This document shows positions 1 through 8,585 of a stretch of DNA of 64,000 nt, piece by piece. The stretch's first letter is position 1. Every line of letters starts with the position of its first letter. Under the pieces are notes generated by a model, which was given only the letters and a program-made list of their open reading frames with translations, was not told the origin of the DNA and did not search any database. Source of the DNA: Prochlorococcus marinus CUG1438 (GTDB taxonomy: Bacteria; Cyanobacteriota; Cyanobacteriia; PCC-6307; Cyanobiaceae); the NCBI GenBank assembly GCA_017644325.1, contig JAEPLS010000001.1:248001-312000 (forward strand), in the 5' to 3' direction. A program made the translations under genes and the position numbers.

Positions 1-2
1 AC

Positions 3-596
3 CCTTTCCCAAAGATTGTGCGAGATTTTCATGCAGTTATAGGTGAAGAAACTAAAAAACAATGTTTGGAATCATTTGGATCTTTGCCCGATATTTTGCT
101 TGCTTGTGTAGGTGGGGGATCAAATGCAATGGGGCTTTTCCATCCTTTTGTTAAAGAAACTTCTGTGCGACTTATTGGAGTTGAAGCCGCAGGAAGCGGA
201 GTTGATACTGACAAACATGCTGCCACTATCACTAAAGGGTCAGTTGGAATTTTGCATGGATCAATGAGTCTTCTCTTGCAAGATGATAATGGTCAAGTAC
301 AAGAAGCTCACTCAATAAGTGCAGGTTTAGATTACCCTGGGGTAGGACCTGAACATAGCCATTTAAAAGATATAGGTAGAGCAGAATATGGATCAGTCAC
401 AGATCAAGAAGCTTTAGACGCTTTAAAACTGGTTAGTGAACTAGAAGGAATTATACCTGCACTTGAAACTTCCCATGCCTTTGCTTGGTTAAATAAATTA
501 TGCCCTACTCTTGAAAAAGATACTCATATAGTTATCAATTGCTCTGGTAGAGGTGACAAAGATGTTAATACTGTTGCATCTTCATTAGATATTTAA
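3..596 (+). CDS. trpB: Tryptophan synthase beta chain, 3' part (5' truncated by window edge)
   Basis: PLP-dependent beta subunit of tryptophan synthase, joining indole and serine in the last step of tryptophan synthesis in the cytoplasm. The open frame runs to the first base of the window, so the internal GTG at 18 is not the start; the residues before it (PFPKIV) continue the family's conserved block leading into [11 protein letters not shown]. Visible are the glycine-rich PLP phosphate-binding loop GGGSNAMG, the segment around [16 protein letters not shown], and the C-terminal SGRGDKD motif. About half of the usual ~410 residues are present. It faces the rhodanese gene tail to tail with no gap between the two stop codons. 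Confidence 0.95.
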   Translation, partial: PFPKIVRDFHAVIGEETKKQCLESFGSLPDILLACVGGGSNAMGLFHPFVKETSVRLIGVEAAGSGVDTDKHAATITKGSVGILHGSMSLLLQDDNGQVQEAHSISAGLDYPGVGPEHSHLKDIGRAEYGSVTDQEALDALKLVSELEGIIPALETSHAFAWLNKLCPTLEKDTHIVINCSGRGDKDVNTVASSLDI

Positions 597-947
597 TCAA
601 TACCTTGGGATTGATGGGTCAATATATCTACTCCATCCATCAATACCCTCCTCCAAATTCCATATTTCGCTCACAATATTATTATCCAAGCACCATTGAG
701 AGAAGTTATAACTTCTTATTCCTGCATGACAGGTAACTACAATTTCTCTATCTAATAAACCAGCAAATATTTCTTCAACATATTCCGATGTGACTTTACT
801 AATTGGTATATGTAGAAATTCTTTTGAGAAACGAGCTATTTCAAGCTCTGACTGTTCTCTTACATCAATCAAAACTGGATCTTCTTTCTCAGAATTAAAC
901 CAATCATTGAGACTAGAAGCATTTATAGATTTTGGATAACTTCCCAA
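597..947 (-). CDS. Rhodanese-like domain protein
   Basis: A 116-residue single-domain rhodanese. The active-site loop is intact: Cys73 in the sequence CHAGIRS, with the Arg that closes a typical sulfurtransferase loop, preceded by the LIDVRE motif at about residues 27-31. Such proteins move sulfane sulfur or sense redox state; the substrate here cannot be told. There is no signal peptide, so it is probably cytoplasmic. It converges directly on trpB. A stand-alone rhodanese next to trpB is not informative about its pathway. Confidence 0.85.
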   Translation of the reverse strand: MGSYPKSINASSLNDWFNSEKEDPVLIDVREQSELEIARFSKEFLHIPISKVTSEYVEEIFAGLLDREIVVTCHAGIRSYNFSQWCLDNNIVSEIWNLEEGIDGWSRYIDPSIPRY

Positions 948-1036
948 TTTGTAGGATAAATTATGTGTTATTTACAATTTAATAAATTAAGTTGCAGTAG
1001 GAATTTTATTGTTAAAAATAAAAATAAACATTGATA

Positions 1037-2497
1037 ATGAAACTTAGAGTAGTAGCAATAATACTATTAATTTCTTTATTACTTTTTTTTGGTTTTAATA
1101 AAGTTTCTGCAAAAAAAAATAAGGAGCAAAGTACAAATATTGCGCAACTAAATATCTTAAGATATATACCTGAAAACAATAAATTATTATTTATTTCAAA
1201 TTTAGATAGTTTTCATATTATTAATAATAATGAAAAAGATAAAAATTCAACAAACCAAGATGACTGTGTTTTAATAAAAGACTCTATATTAGATTACCTT
1301 GGTATAGATCTAGGCAATAATAAATTTGAAGATATCTATAACAATGAACTTATAATTTCATTTTTTGAAAATAGTAAAAAGCTTAAAGATGATATTTTGA
1401 TTATTTTTAAAATTAAGCCAGAAAAAACAATAGACGATTTATTAAATTTGCCTAATAAAATTGATCAAATTGATGAGATAATTTCAATTAATAGAGAAAA
1501 CAAAATAAATTTCCTTAACTATATATACCGAACCCACGATAATTATATAATTGCTTCATCAGATAAAAGATTGATCAAAAATAGTATTAACTCTAGTAAT
1601 AATTTTAAAGATAAAAAATTTCAATATGAGGGAGAACTTTTTGGACTCAAAAATCAAAAAAATATATTATTTACAAAACAATTTGGGGAAAGTATATTTT
1701 TTGATAAAGAAATTTTTACTAATAAAAATGAGGATATTGTAGCTACTACGTTTGATTTAAAAAATAAACATTTAATTTTAAAATCATATTTACTAAATAA
1801 TAAAAAAAATATTGATATTCTTTCTTATGATAAGTTTACAAATAAAGAAAATACGCATAAAGTTAACCCTCAAATTTCAATTTTTACTGAAATTAAGAAT
1901 TTTGAAAAATATCTAAAACCTTTTATAAATAATTTTGAACAAAGTTTTTTTGAAGATTTTAACCAAAATACAAATCAAAATATCTTTATTATCAATTCAA
2001 AAAAAGATTGGCTTTTGACATTTGAAAAAAATACTGAAAATCAACTTGATTTAAGTGCTTTAAAAAAACTAAAAGATTTCAACAAATATACTTTAAAACA
2101 AAATGAAGATATTTACTCAATATACTCCAAAGATATTCTTGAAGAAAAAAACGATGCAATACAACAATTAACTTTTGAAAATATCTATTCAATAGAATCA
2201 GAAGGTTTGCAGTTCATAAGTAATTTTTTAATAGATAGTGAAAAGCTAGAAACAATCTCAAAAAAATTTTTTAATCTAAAAAGTTATAAAGATAAATCTA
2301 CTTTTCTTTTTGCCAAAGTTGATATCAAAGATGAAAATTCCAATAAAATCAAATATTTACCTGATTTGGAAGATCTTAATTTTCTCATTAGAAATATTTT
2401 AAAAATATCAAATGAAGAATATCTTGAAATCATAAGTCAATCTATTCCAGAAAAAAATCCAATTCTTTATACAGAAACAAGTTTTAAAATACCTTAA
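1037..2497 (+). CDS. Unknown secreted or membrane-anchored protein (possibly DUF3352-like)
   Basis: A 486-residue protein I do not recognise with certainty. An upstream in-frame TTG at 1031 exists, but ATG 1037 gives a clean N-terminus: MKLR followed by a hydrophobic stretch of about 18 residues and then a Lys/Asn-rich chain, which fits a signal peptide or single N-terminal anchor. The remainder is strikingly rich in Asn, Lys, Ile and Asp, with no cysteine pairs, catalytic motifs or repeats that I can name. A phrase near residue 40 (RYIPENNKLLFISNL) resembles the start of the cyanobacterial DUF3352 family, so that is a tentative alternative. It stands alone between the rhodanese gene and gltA and has an inverted repeat just after its stop. 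Confidence 0.7.
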   Translation: MKLRVVAIILLISLLLFFGFNKVSAKKNKEQSTNIAQLNILRYIPENNKLLFISNLDSFHIINNNEKDKNSTNQDDCVLIKDSILDYLGIDLGNNKFEDIYNNELIISFFENSKKLKDDILIIFKIKPEKTIDDLLNLPNKIDQIDEIISINRENKINFLNYIYRTHDNYIIASSDKRLIKNSINSSNNFKDKKFQYEGELFGLKNQKNILFTKQFGESIFFDKEIFTNKNEDIVATTFDLKNKHLILKSYLLNNKKNIDILSYDKFTNKENTHKVNPQISIFTEIKNFEKYLKPFINNFEQSFFEDFNQNTNQNIFIINSKKDWLLTFEKNTENQLDLSALKKLKDFNKYTLKQNEDIYSIYSKDILEEKNDAIQQLTFENIYSIESEGLQFISNFLIDSEKLETISKKFFNLKSYKDKSTFLFAKVDIKDENSNKIKYLPDLEDLNFLIRNILKISNEEYLEIISQSIPEKNPILYTETSFKIP

Positions 2498-2498
2498 T

Positions 2499-2559
2499 CA
2501 AGTTATTCAAATAAGCTTCAAAGACAATCATTTGAAATTTTTGTGAAGTTAATAACTTG
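2499..2559. repeat. Inverted repeat after the unknown gene, ahead of gltA
   Basis: Nine-base perfect arms, CAAGTTATT at 2499-2507 and AATAACTTG at 2551-2559, enclose a second dyad TTCAAA (2517-2522) / TTTGAA (2531-2536). It begins two bases after the stop of the preceding gene. There is no T-run on the plus strand, so a Rho-independent terminator is doubtful; it could be a processing or stabilising structure, or part of the gltA leader. Confidence 0.4.
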
Positions 2560-2621
2560 TGGTTAATTAAAAATTATTTGACTATCTTTAATCTATAAGT
2601 ATTTGATATTGAATTAAGCAA

Positions 2622-3767
2622 TTGGATAATAAAAAACTAATTTTAAAACCAGGATTAGAGGGTGTACCAGTTACTAATTCATCTATCTGTGATATTGACG
2701 GCAATAAAGGTAAATTATTGTATAGAGGCTATTCCATAGAAGAACTATCCAAAAAAAGCAGTTTTTTAGAAACTGCTTATCTATTGATTTGGGGTGAATT
2801 GCCAACAGCTATTCAATTGAGAGATTTTGAACAAGAAGTTCAGATGCATAGAAGGTTAAGTTTTAGAGTCAGAGATATGATGAAATGTTTCCCTGCAACT
2901 GGTCATCCTATGGATGCTCTTCAATCTAGTGCGGCTTCTTTGGGGCTATTCTATTCACGAAGAGCAATAGATGATCCTAATTACATCTACAACGCTGTGA
3001 TAAGACTAATAGCAAAAATACCCACAATGATTGCGGCTTTTCAACTTATTAGAAAAGGACAAGACCCAATTCAACCTAGAGATGATTTAACTTACTCATC
3101 AAATTTTCTTTACATGCTGACTGAAAAAGAACAAGATCCTATAGCTGCAAAAGTTTTTGATAGGTGCTTAATTCTACATGCTGAACATAGTTTAAATGCA
3201 AGTACATTTAGCGCAAGAGTTACTGCAAGTACTCTTACAGACCCATATGCTGTCATCGCCTCTGCAGTAGGAACCCTGGCTGGCCCACTGCATGGAGGAG
3301 CAAATGAGGATGTGATTGCAATGTTAGAAGAGATTAAAACCCCAGAAAATGCTGGTTCTTTTTTAGATAATGCAATAAAAAATAAAAGTAAGATAATGGG
3401 CTTTGGCCACAGAGAATATAAAGTTAAAGACCCAAGAGCAATAATTCTTCAAAAACTGGCAGAAGAACTTTTTATTAGATTTGGAGTAGATGAAATGTAT
3501 GAAGTTGCTAAATCACTTGAGGCAGAGGCAATACCGAGACTTGGACCTAAGGGTATATTCCCTAACGTAGATTTTTATTCTGGTCTTGTTTATAGAAAAC
3601 TTGGTATTCCTCGTGATTTATTTACTCCAATTTTTGCTATATCTAGAGTGGCTGGTTGGTTAGCTCATTGGAGAGAGCAACTTGGAGCAAATAGAATTTT
3701 CAGACCATCGCAAATCTATACTGGTTCAGAACCAAGAGAATGGATTAGCTTAGAAAATAGAGAATAA
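2622..3767 (+). CDS. gltA: Citrate synthase
   Basis: Condenses acetyl-CoA with oxaloacetate, the entry step of the incomplete cyanobacterial TCA route that supplies 2-oxoglutarate for nitrogen assimilation. The 381-residue length is that of the short type-II bacterial/archaeal class. Catalytic landmarks are present: His224 in LHGGANEDV, His263 in FGHREYKVKDPRA, and Asp317 in NVDFYSG. The start is a TTG at 2622 giving MDNKKLILKPGLEGV, which matches the usual N-terminus; no ATG lies nearby in frame. It precedes the ndhA-I-G-E run by 76 bases and may be transcribed separately. Confidence 0.96.
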   Translation: MDNKKLILKPGLEGVPVTNSSICDIDGNKGKLLYRGYSIEELSKKSSFLETAYLLIWGELPTAIQLRDFEQEVQMHRRLSFRVRDMMKCFPATGHPMDALQSSAASLGLFYSRRAIDDPNYIYNAVIRLIAKIPTMIAAFQLIRKGQDPIQPRDDLTYSSNFLYMLTEKEQDPIAAKVFDRCLILHAEHSLNASTFSARVTASTLTDPYAVIASAVGTLAGPLHGGANEDVIAMLEEIKTPENAGSFLDNAIKNKSKIMGFGHREYKVKDPRAIILQKLAEELFIRFGVDEMYEVAKSLEAEAIPRLGPKGIFPNVDFYSGLVYRKLGIPRDLFTPIFAISRVAGWLAHWREQLGANRIFRPSQIYTGSEPREWISLENRE

Positions 3768-3843
3768 TATTTGCAGCTTTTCAAAAAAACACACACATAT
3801 TGTTTGTTAGGAGTTAATCTGTAAAGTAAATAACATAAAAATT

Positions 3844-4962
3844 TTGGAATACGGATTAGATCTCGAATATAGTTTTAATGAATTTTTAAAAGGATTTGGG
3901 ATTTCTAGTGAAATTGCTCACATAATTTGGCTTCCTCTACCCATGCTTTTGGTTTTAATAGCGGCAGTTGTTGGCGTTTTAGTAACAGTTTGGCTTGAAA
4001 GGAAAATATCAGCTGCCGCTCAACAAAGAATAGGTCCTGAATATGCAGGAGCGCTAGGGGTCCTTCAACCAATTGCAGATGGTCTTAAGTTACTTGTCAA
4101 AGAAGATATTATTCCTGCTAAAGCAGATGGAATCCTCTTTACTGCAGGGCCTATACTAGTTCTTGTCCCAGTTATTCTTTCATGGCTAATTGTTCCTTTT
4201 GGACAAAACCTTTTAATTAGTAATGTTGGTATTGGAATTTTTCTATGGATCGCTCTAAGCAGTATCCAGCCAATTGGACTTCTAATGAGTGGATATGCAT
4301 CAAATAATAAATATTCATTATTAGGAGGATTAAGAGCAGCTGCTCAATCAATAAGTTACGAAATACCTTTAGCTTTATCTGTACTGGCTGTAGTACTAAT
4401 GACCAATTCTCTAAGTACTATTGATATTGTGAACCAACAAAGTGGTGCTGGAATATTAAGTTGGAATATTTGGAGACAACCAGTTGGTTTTATAATTTTT
4501 TGGATTTGTGCTCTTGCAGAATGTGAAAGACTTCCATTTGACTTACCTGAAGCTGAAGAAGAATTAGTTGCAGGATATCAGACTGAATATGCAGGAATGA
4601 AATTCGCATTGTTCTACCTTGGTAGTTACATTAATTTAATCCTTTCAGCTCTATTAGTATCAATACTTTATTTGGGAGGATGGGGTTTTCCTATTCCAGT
4701 TGAATTAATAGCGAAGTTTCTAAATCTGCCCATTAATGCACCCTTCATACAAGTTTTTACTGCATCAATAGGAATTGTAATGACTGTGTTGAAAGCATAT
4801 CTTTTAGTTTTCATTGCAATATTATTACGTTGGACAACCCCTAGAGTAAGAATAGATCAACTATTAGATCTAGGATGGAAGTTTCTTCTTCCAATTTCTC
4901 TTGCTAATCTTTTGATAACTGCAGGATTAAAACTTGCTTTTCCACAATTCTTTGGTGGTTAA
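3844..4962 (+). CDS. ndhA: NAD(P)H-quinone oxidoreductase subunit 1 (NdhA)
   Basis: Membrane subunit of NDH-1, the thylakoid complex that feeds electrons from ferredoxin to plastoquinone for respiration and cyclic electron flow; NdhA helps form the quinone cavity. The 372 residues contain about eight hydrophobic helices, and the conserved loops [22 protein letters not shown] and [24 protein letters not shown] are both intact. Translation starts at TTG 3844. It is the first gene of ndhA-ndhI-ndhG-ndhE, the usual cyanobacterial order, and sits 68 bases before ndhI. Confidence 0.97.
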   Translation: MEYGLDLEYSFNEFLKGFGISSEIAHIIWLPLPMLLVLIAAVVGVLVTVWLERKISAAAQQRIGPEYAGALGVLQPIADGLKLLVKEDIIPAKADGILFTAGPILVLVPVILSWLIVPFGQNLLISNVGIGIFLWIALSSIQPIGLLMSGYASNNKYSLLGGLRAAAQSISYEIPLALSVLAVVLMTNSLSTIDIVNQQSGAGILSWNIWRQPVGFIIFWICALAECERLPFDLPEAEEELVAGYQTEYAGMKFALFYLGSYINLILSALLVSILYLGGWGFPIPVELIAKFLNLPINAPFIQVFTASIGIVMTVLKAYLLVFIAILLRWTTPRVRIDQLLDLGWKFLLPISLANLLITAGLKLAFPQFFGG

Positions 4963-5030
4963 ACTTAAGTAAAAATACTTAAATTTTAAATTAATCCACT
5001 AAGATAAAATAATTAAGTAAATTCTTCAAA

Positions 5031-5657
5031 ATGAAAAATTTCCTTCAGCAAATCAATAGCTATATTAAAGAAGCATTTAATGCTGGTAAATATTTATATA
5101 ATGGCTTATCAGTAACTTTTGATCATCTTCGAAGAAGACCTGTTACTGTCCAATATCCATATGAAAAATTAATACCTTCTGAAAGGTATAGAGGAAGAAT
5201 ACATTATGAATTCGACAAATGTATTGCATGTGAAGTTTGTGTGAGAGTATGCCCGATTAATCTTCCAGTAGTTGATTGGGTAATGAACAAAGAAACCAAA
5301 AAAAAGGAACTTAGAAATTATTCTATCGACTTTGGAGTTTGTATATTTTGCGGAAATTGTGTTGAATATTGTCCAACTAATTGTCTATCAATGACCGAAG
5401 AATATGAATTAGCTACTTTTGACAGGCACAATCTAAATTTTGATAACGTTGCACTTGGTAGATTACCTACAAACGTTACAACAGATCCTTCAGTGAAACC
5501 TCTAAGAGAACTTGCCTATCTTCCTAAAGGAGTAATGGACCCTCACGAAATTCCAGCTTCTGACACTAGAGTTGGTAAATTACCTGATGAAGTCTATGAT
5601 TGGATGAGACCTGAATCCAATGAAAATAAAGATAAAATTTCTAATCCAATCAACTGA
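5031..5657 (+). CDS. ndhI: NAD(P)H-quinone oxidoreductase subunit I (NdhI)
   Basis: Ferredoxin-fold subunit in the peripheral arm of NDH-1 that carries two 4Fe-4S clusters passing electrons towards the quinone site. Both cluster motifs are complete: [12 protein letters not shown] (about residues 64-75) and [12 protein letters not shown] (about 103-114). The length of 208 residues is typical for marine cyanobacteria. It lies between ndhA and ndhG, with only 13 bases before the ndhG start, so co-transcription is very likely. Confidence 0.97.
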   Translation: MKNFLQQINSYIKEAFNAGKYLYNGLSVTFDHLRRRPVTVQYPYEKLIPSERYRGRIHYEFDKCIACEVCVRVCPINLPVVDWVMNKETKKKELRNYSIDFGVCIFCGNCVEYCPTNCLSMTEEYELATFDRHNLNFDNVALGRLPTNVTTDPSVKPLRELAYLPKGVMDPHEIPASDTRVGKLPDEVYDWMRPESNENKDKISNPIN

Positions 5658-5670
5658 ACTCCATTAATTT

Positions 5671-6270
5671 ATGTCTATTGCAATAACAACACAATTTATT
5701 TGTTTTAGCGTTCTATCTTTAGTTGTCCTTATTGGAGCACTTGGTGTTGTATTGCTCGAAAGTATTGTCTATTCGGCCTTTCTTCTTGGCGGAGTTTTCA
5801 TGAGTGTGGCTGGATTATATCTTCTTTTAAATGCAAGTTTTGTTGCAGCAGCCCAGGTTTTAGTATATGTGGGTGCAGTAAATGTATTAATAATTTTTGC
5901 AATAATGCTAGTCAATAAAAAAGAAGACTTAAAGCCTATCAATGATATTAGATCGAGAAGAATTATATCAACATCGATTTGTCTAACCCTACTAAGTCTC
6001 TTAATAAGAGTTGATTTGACCAATGTGTGGAGCCTATCAAATCCTCAAAACTCCATAGGAGAAGATTCTACCATCAGAATTGGTGAGCATTTATTTAGTG
6101 ATTATTTACTTCCATTTGAAGTAGCATCAGTTTTACTTTTAATGGCAATGATTGGGGCTATTGTTTTAGCGAGAAGAGATGTAATGAGCAAAGATATTTC
6201 GACAGGATTACCTGTTGATCAAGAGTTAATTGAAAAATCATCAGAACCATTACTTACAAATAAAAATTAA
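5671..6270 (+). CDS. ndhG: NAD(P)H-quinone oxidoreductase subunit 6 (NdhG)
   Basis: Membrane subunit of NDH-1 (NuoJ homologue) of 199 residues with five predicted helices. The conserved segment LNASFVAAAQVLVYVGAVNVLIIFAIML is easily recognised in parts (AAQVLVYVGAVNVLI), as is the last helix region SVLLLMAMIGAIVLARR. It starts with ATG 13 bases after ndhI and ends 15 bases before ndhE, in the standard order. The hydrophilic C-terminal tail is short and poorly conserved, as usual. Confidence 0.96.
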   Translation: MSIAITTQFICFSVLSLVVLIGALGVVLLESIVYSAFLLGGVFMSVAGLYLLLNASFVAAAQVLVYVGAVNVLIIFAIMLVNKKEDLKPINDIRSRRIISTSICLTLLSLLIRVDLTNVWSLSNPQNSIGEDSTIRIGEHLFSDYLLPFEVASVLLLMAMIGAIVLARRDVMSKDISTGLPVDQELIEKSSEPLLTNKN

Positions 6271-6285
6271 CCATTCAACTTTTTT

Positions 6286-6609
6286 ATGATGAATTTAGAA
6301 TCAATTCCTATTCAAGCTTTTTTAGTAGTGTCCTCAGCACTATTTTGCATTGGTATTTGGGGATTATTAAATAGCCGAAATGCAGTCAGAGTTCTTATGA
6401 GTATTGAATTAATGCTCAATGCGGTAAATATTAACTTGATGGCATTTTCTTCCTATATCGATAATAATTTAATTCAAGGACAAGTTTTTACAATTTTTGT
6501 GATTACTGTTGCAGCGGCAGAAGCAGCTGTTGGATTAGCTATATTGTTATCGCTTTACAGGAATAGAGTGACTGTAGATATGGAAAGTTTTAATTTATTA
6601 AAATGGTAA
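6286..6609 (+). CDS. ndhE: NAD(P)H-quinone oxidoreductase subunit 4L (NdhE)
   Basis: Small membrane subunit (NuoK homologue) of NDH-1, 107 residues with three helices. It shows the family blocks [13 protein letters not shown] and [13 protein letters not shown], including the two buried glutamates implicated in proton pumping. Two consecutive ATG codons (6286 and 6289) are possible starts; the choice changes the protein by one residue. The next gene, nadK, starts nine bases after its stop. Confidence 0.96.
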   Translation: MMNLESIPIQAFLVVSSALFCIGIWGLLNSRNAVRVLMSIELMLNAVNINLMAFSSYIDNNLIQGQVFTIFVITVAAAEAAVGLAILLSLYRNRVTVDMESFNLLKW

Positions 6610-6618
6610 AAGCATTAA

Positions 6619-7521
6619 ATGAAACTTTCATTAGTGCTCATTATATATCGTTCAAACAGTCCTTCAGCGTTAGAGGCTTCTAAATTTTGTGAAGAAATTC
6701 TCAAAGTCAAAAATATTAAATCAATAAGAATCGAAAGCGATTTTCATAAAGATAAAATTGAAAAATATCTTTGTAATTCAGAATCTAAACCAAATATTGG
6801 AATCGTTCTTGGTGGTGATGGAACATTCCTAAAATGTGCAAATTTATTAACTGCTCTTGATATTCCTTTATTGAGTATTAATATTGGTGGCAATTTGGGT
6901 TTTCTTACACAAGAAAAAGATTTTTTATTTGACAAATCTTTTATTGAAATTCTTGAAAAAGAAGAATATATAATTGATTTTCGGAATAGATTAAATTGTG
7001 ATGTTTGTATTAGTGGAGTAAGTCCTGAAAAAAAAATTATTAAAAGCTATCACGCGTTAAATGACTTTTATTTTAAATCAGTTGAAGAGGATATTTCTCC
7101 TACCAACCAAATACAAATTGAAATTGATAATGAAAAGGTAAACGAATATAAAGGTGATGGATTAATAGTATCAACATCTACTGGTTCAACGGCATACTCG
7201 ATGGCTGCTGGTGGTCCAATAGTACATCCTGACATTGATGCGATGATAATTAACCCTATATGTCCAATGAGTTTAGCTAGTAGACCAATAATTATACCTA
7301 ACACTAGCAAGGTAATCATTAAACCAGTAAAAAAAAGTAAAGGGGAAATTAAATTATGGAGAGACGGTTCAAAATGCATGACTATTAAGGAAAATTATTA
7401 TTGTGAGATCAAAAAAGGGGAATCGCCCTGCAAGATAATAAAGTTTAAAAAAAGTGCAAACTATTACAATACTTTAATAAAAAAACTAGATTGGAAAGGC
7501 GATTTATCTCTAAAAAATTAA
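6619..7521 (+). CDS. nadK: NAD kinase
   Basis: Phosphorylates NAD to NADP, the acceptor of photosynthetic electron transport. The 300-residue protein has the diagnostic GGDGT motif ([13 protein letters not shown], about residues 69-81), the NxE-like substrate region ([23 protein letters not shown]) and the C-terminal beta-rich part (LWRDGSK). It is nine bases downstream of ndhE and directly abuts the next gene, so NDH-1 subunits and NADP supply appear to be co-expressed. Cyanobacteria often carry two NAD kinases; only one is in this window. Confidence 0.94.
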   Translation: MKLSLVLIIYRSNSPSALEASKFCEEILKVKNIKSIRIESDFHKDKIEKYLCNSESKPNIGIVLGGDGTFLKCANLLTALDIPLLSINIGGNLGFLTQEKDFLFDKSFIEILEKEEYIIDFRNRLNCDVCISGVSPEKKIIKSYHALNDFYFKSVEEDISPTNQIQIEIDNEKVNEYKGDGLIVSTSTGSTAYSMAAGGPIVHPDIDAMIINPICPMSLASRPIIIPNTSKVIIKPVKKSKGEIKLWRDGSKCMTIKENYYCEIKKGESPCKIIKFKKSANYYNTLIKKLDWKGDLSLKN

Positions 7522-8019
7522 ATGGCCTTAGAAATAGAAAGACGATTTCTTATAAAAAATAATAACTGGAAAAAATGCATCACAAAAAAAATCTTTATTG
7601 AACAAGGATACTTATCAAAAAGCTTAGATGATTGGATTATTAGAATAAGGTTCACAGGTCAAGATTATAAAATTGCAATCAAAAAACATATTGAAAGCTT
7701 TACCAACTTTGAATTTGAATACTCCATTCCACCAGAAGATGGCGAAATCATAATGGCAAACATTTCAAATACAATTAAAAAAGAAAGATTTTTTTTAGAA
7801 GTTGAAAATAAATCTTGGATTATAGATTGCTTCAAAGAAAATAATTACCCACTTGTAATTGCCGAAGTTGAACTTTCTAATGAAAAGGAAGATTTAAGGC
7901 TTCCATCTTTTATATCAAAAGAAATTACTGGACTTAAACGTTACTCCAATTTCCGTCTTTCAAAAAAACCTTTTTCAAAATGGAAAGGGGACCACCTAGT
8001 AACGAAAAGAAACAACTAG
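7522..8019 (+). CDS. CYTH / triphosphate tunnel metalloenzyme family protein
   Basis: A 165-residue CYTH-domain protein. Family members hydrolyse inorganic triphosphate or nucleoside triphosphates, or in a few cases act as adenylate cyclases. It begins MALEIERRFLI, the place of the ExExK signature, here with Arg instead of Lys at the last position. Further tunnel-type charged strands are visible: WIIRIRFTG, YKIAIKKHI, FEFEYSIP, RFFLEVENKSWIIDCF, LVIAEVEL. The ATG follows the nadK stop without a gap, so the two are translationally linked. The actual substrate is not inferable from sequence. Confidence 0.88.
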   Translation: MALEIERRFLIKNNNWKKCITKKIFIEQGYLSKSLDDWIIRIRFTGQDYKIAIKKHIESFTNFEFEYSIPPEDGEIIMANISNTIKKERFFLEVENKSWIIDCFKENNYPLVIAEVELSNEKEDLRLPSFISKEITGLKRYSNFRLSKKPFSKWKGDHLVTKRNN

Positions 8020-8081
8020 CCAAAACACCCTTCTTTCCTTTATATTTTCTTTATAATTTGACGTCAAAATTCATTTTTCAA

Positions 8082-8267
8082 ATGTATGGTCTTTACGATA
8101 AGGAAGGAATCTTGAGATTTGTTGATTCAGACAAAGAAGTTTGCATAGCATATGCCGAGCTCTTCGAATTAGGTTCTACAAATTATTGTTTAATGGATTT
8201 AGCTAACGATAGGAAAAAAGTAAAAGGCACTACTATTGATCAGAATCAGGGAGAGAGCAACAATTAA
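8082..8267 (+). CDS. Small hypothetical protein
   Basis: A 61-residue protein starting at ATG 8082 (MYGLYDKEGILRFVDSD). The same frame is open further upstream to 7980, but that part overlaps the CYTH gene and reads as low-quality sequence, so the internal ATG is preferred. It contains two cysteines and a hydrophilic tail ending GESNN. I know no domain for it. Its last 35 bases overlap the 3' end of the convergent LuxR-type gene, which argues for compact core organisation rather than a spurious frame. Confidence 0.6.
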   Translation: MYGLYDKEGILRFVDSDKEVCIAYAELFELGSTNYCLMDLANDRKKVKGTTIDQNQGESNN

Positions 8268-8508
8268 ACCCATCTCTACAGATTTTTCCATTATCCATAG
8301 CCCAATTTAAAAGTGCCACTCTATTTTTAGAACCTGTTTTAGTAAACATATTACTTACATGATTATCAACAGTTCTTTTACTAATAGTAAGTTTCACAGC
8401 AATCTCTTGGTTAGTAAGCCCATCAGCTACGAGATCAATGATTTCCATCTCTCTTGATGAGAGACCCATCATATCAATGTTGTTTACTTCTTCTTCAACC
8501 ATTTGCAT
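8233..8508 (-). CDS. pedR: LuxR-type HTH regulator, PedR-like
   Basis: A 91-residue protein made almost only of a LuxR C-terminal helix-turn-helix: LSSREMEIIDLVADGLTNQEIAVKL, then TISKRTVDNHVSNMF. It has no receiver domain. The tail has three cysteines (Cys77, Cys83, Cys84) in GKICRDGFNCC. In Synechocystis the small LuxR protein PedR (Ssl0564) has this size and is switched off by thioredoxin reduction of a cysteine under active photosynthetic electron flow; architecture and cysteine tail fit that protein, so I assign the symbol as probable. It overlaps the facing small gene by 35 bases at the 3' ends. Confidence 0.72.
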   Translation of the reverse strand: MQMVEEEVNNIDMMGLSSREMEIIDLVADGLTNQEIAVKLTISKRTVDNHVSNMFTKTGSKNRVALLNWAMDNGKICRDGFNCCSLPDSDQ

Positions 8509-8585
8509 TTAAACAGTTCCTTTTTTATATTAATTAAGTTTAGCAATCTAACTACACTTGTTAACCAAGTAGGAAACAAAAGCAA

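Noticed and set aside
2578-2599. TTGACT...TATAAG promoter for gltA
   Set aside because: The spacing is only 10 bases, too short for a sigma70-type promoter.
7068-7379. 103-residue minus-strand frame inside nadK
   Set aside because: Lies wholly inside a well-recognised gene, and its hydrophobic composition mirrors the sense codons.
7980-8081. Extended start of the 61-aa protein
   Set aside because: Overlaps the CYTH gene and reads as unconserved sequence; ATG 8082 is the better start.
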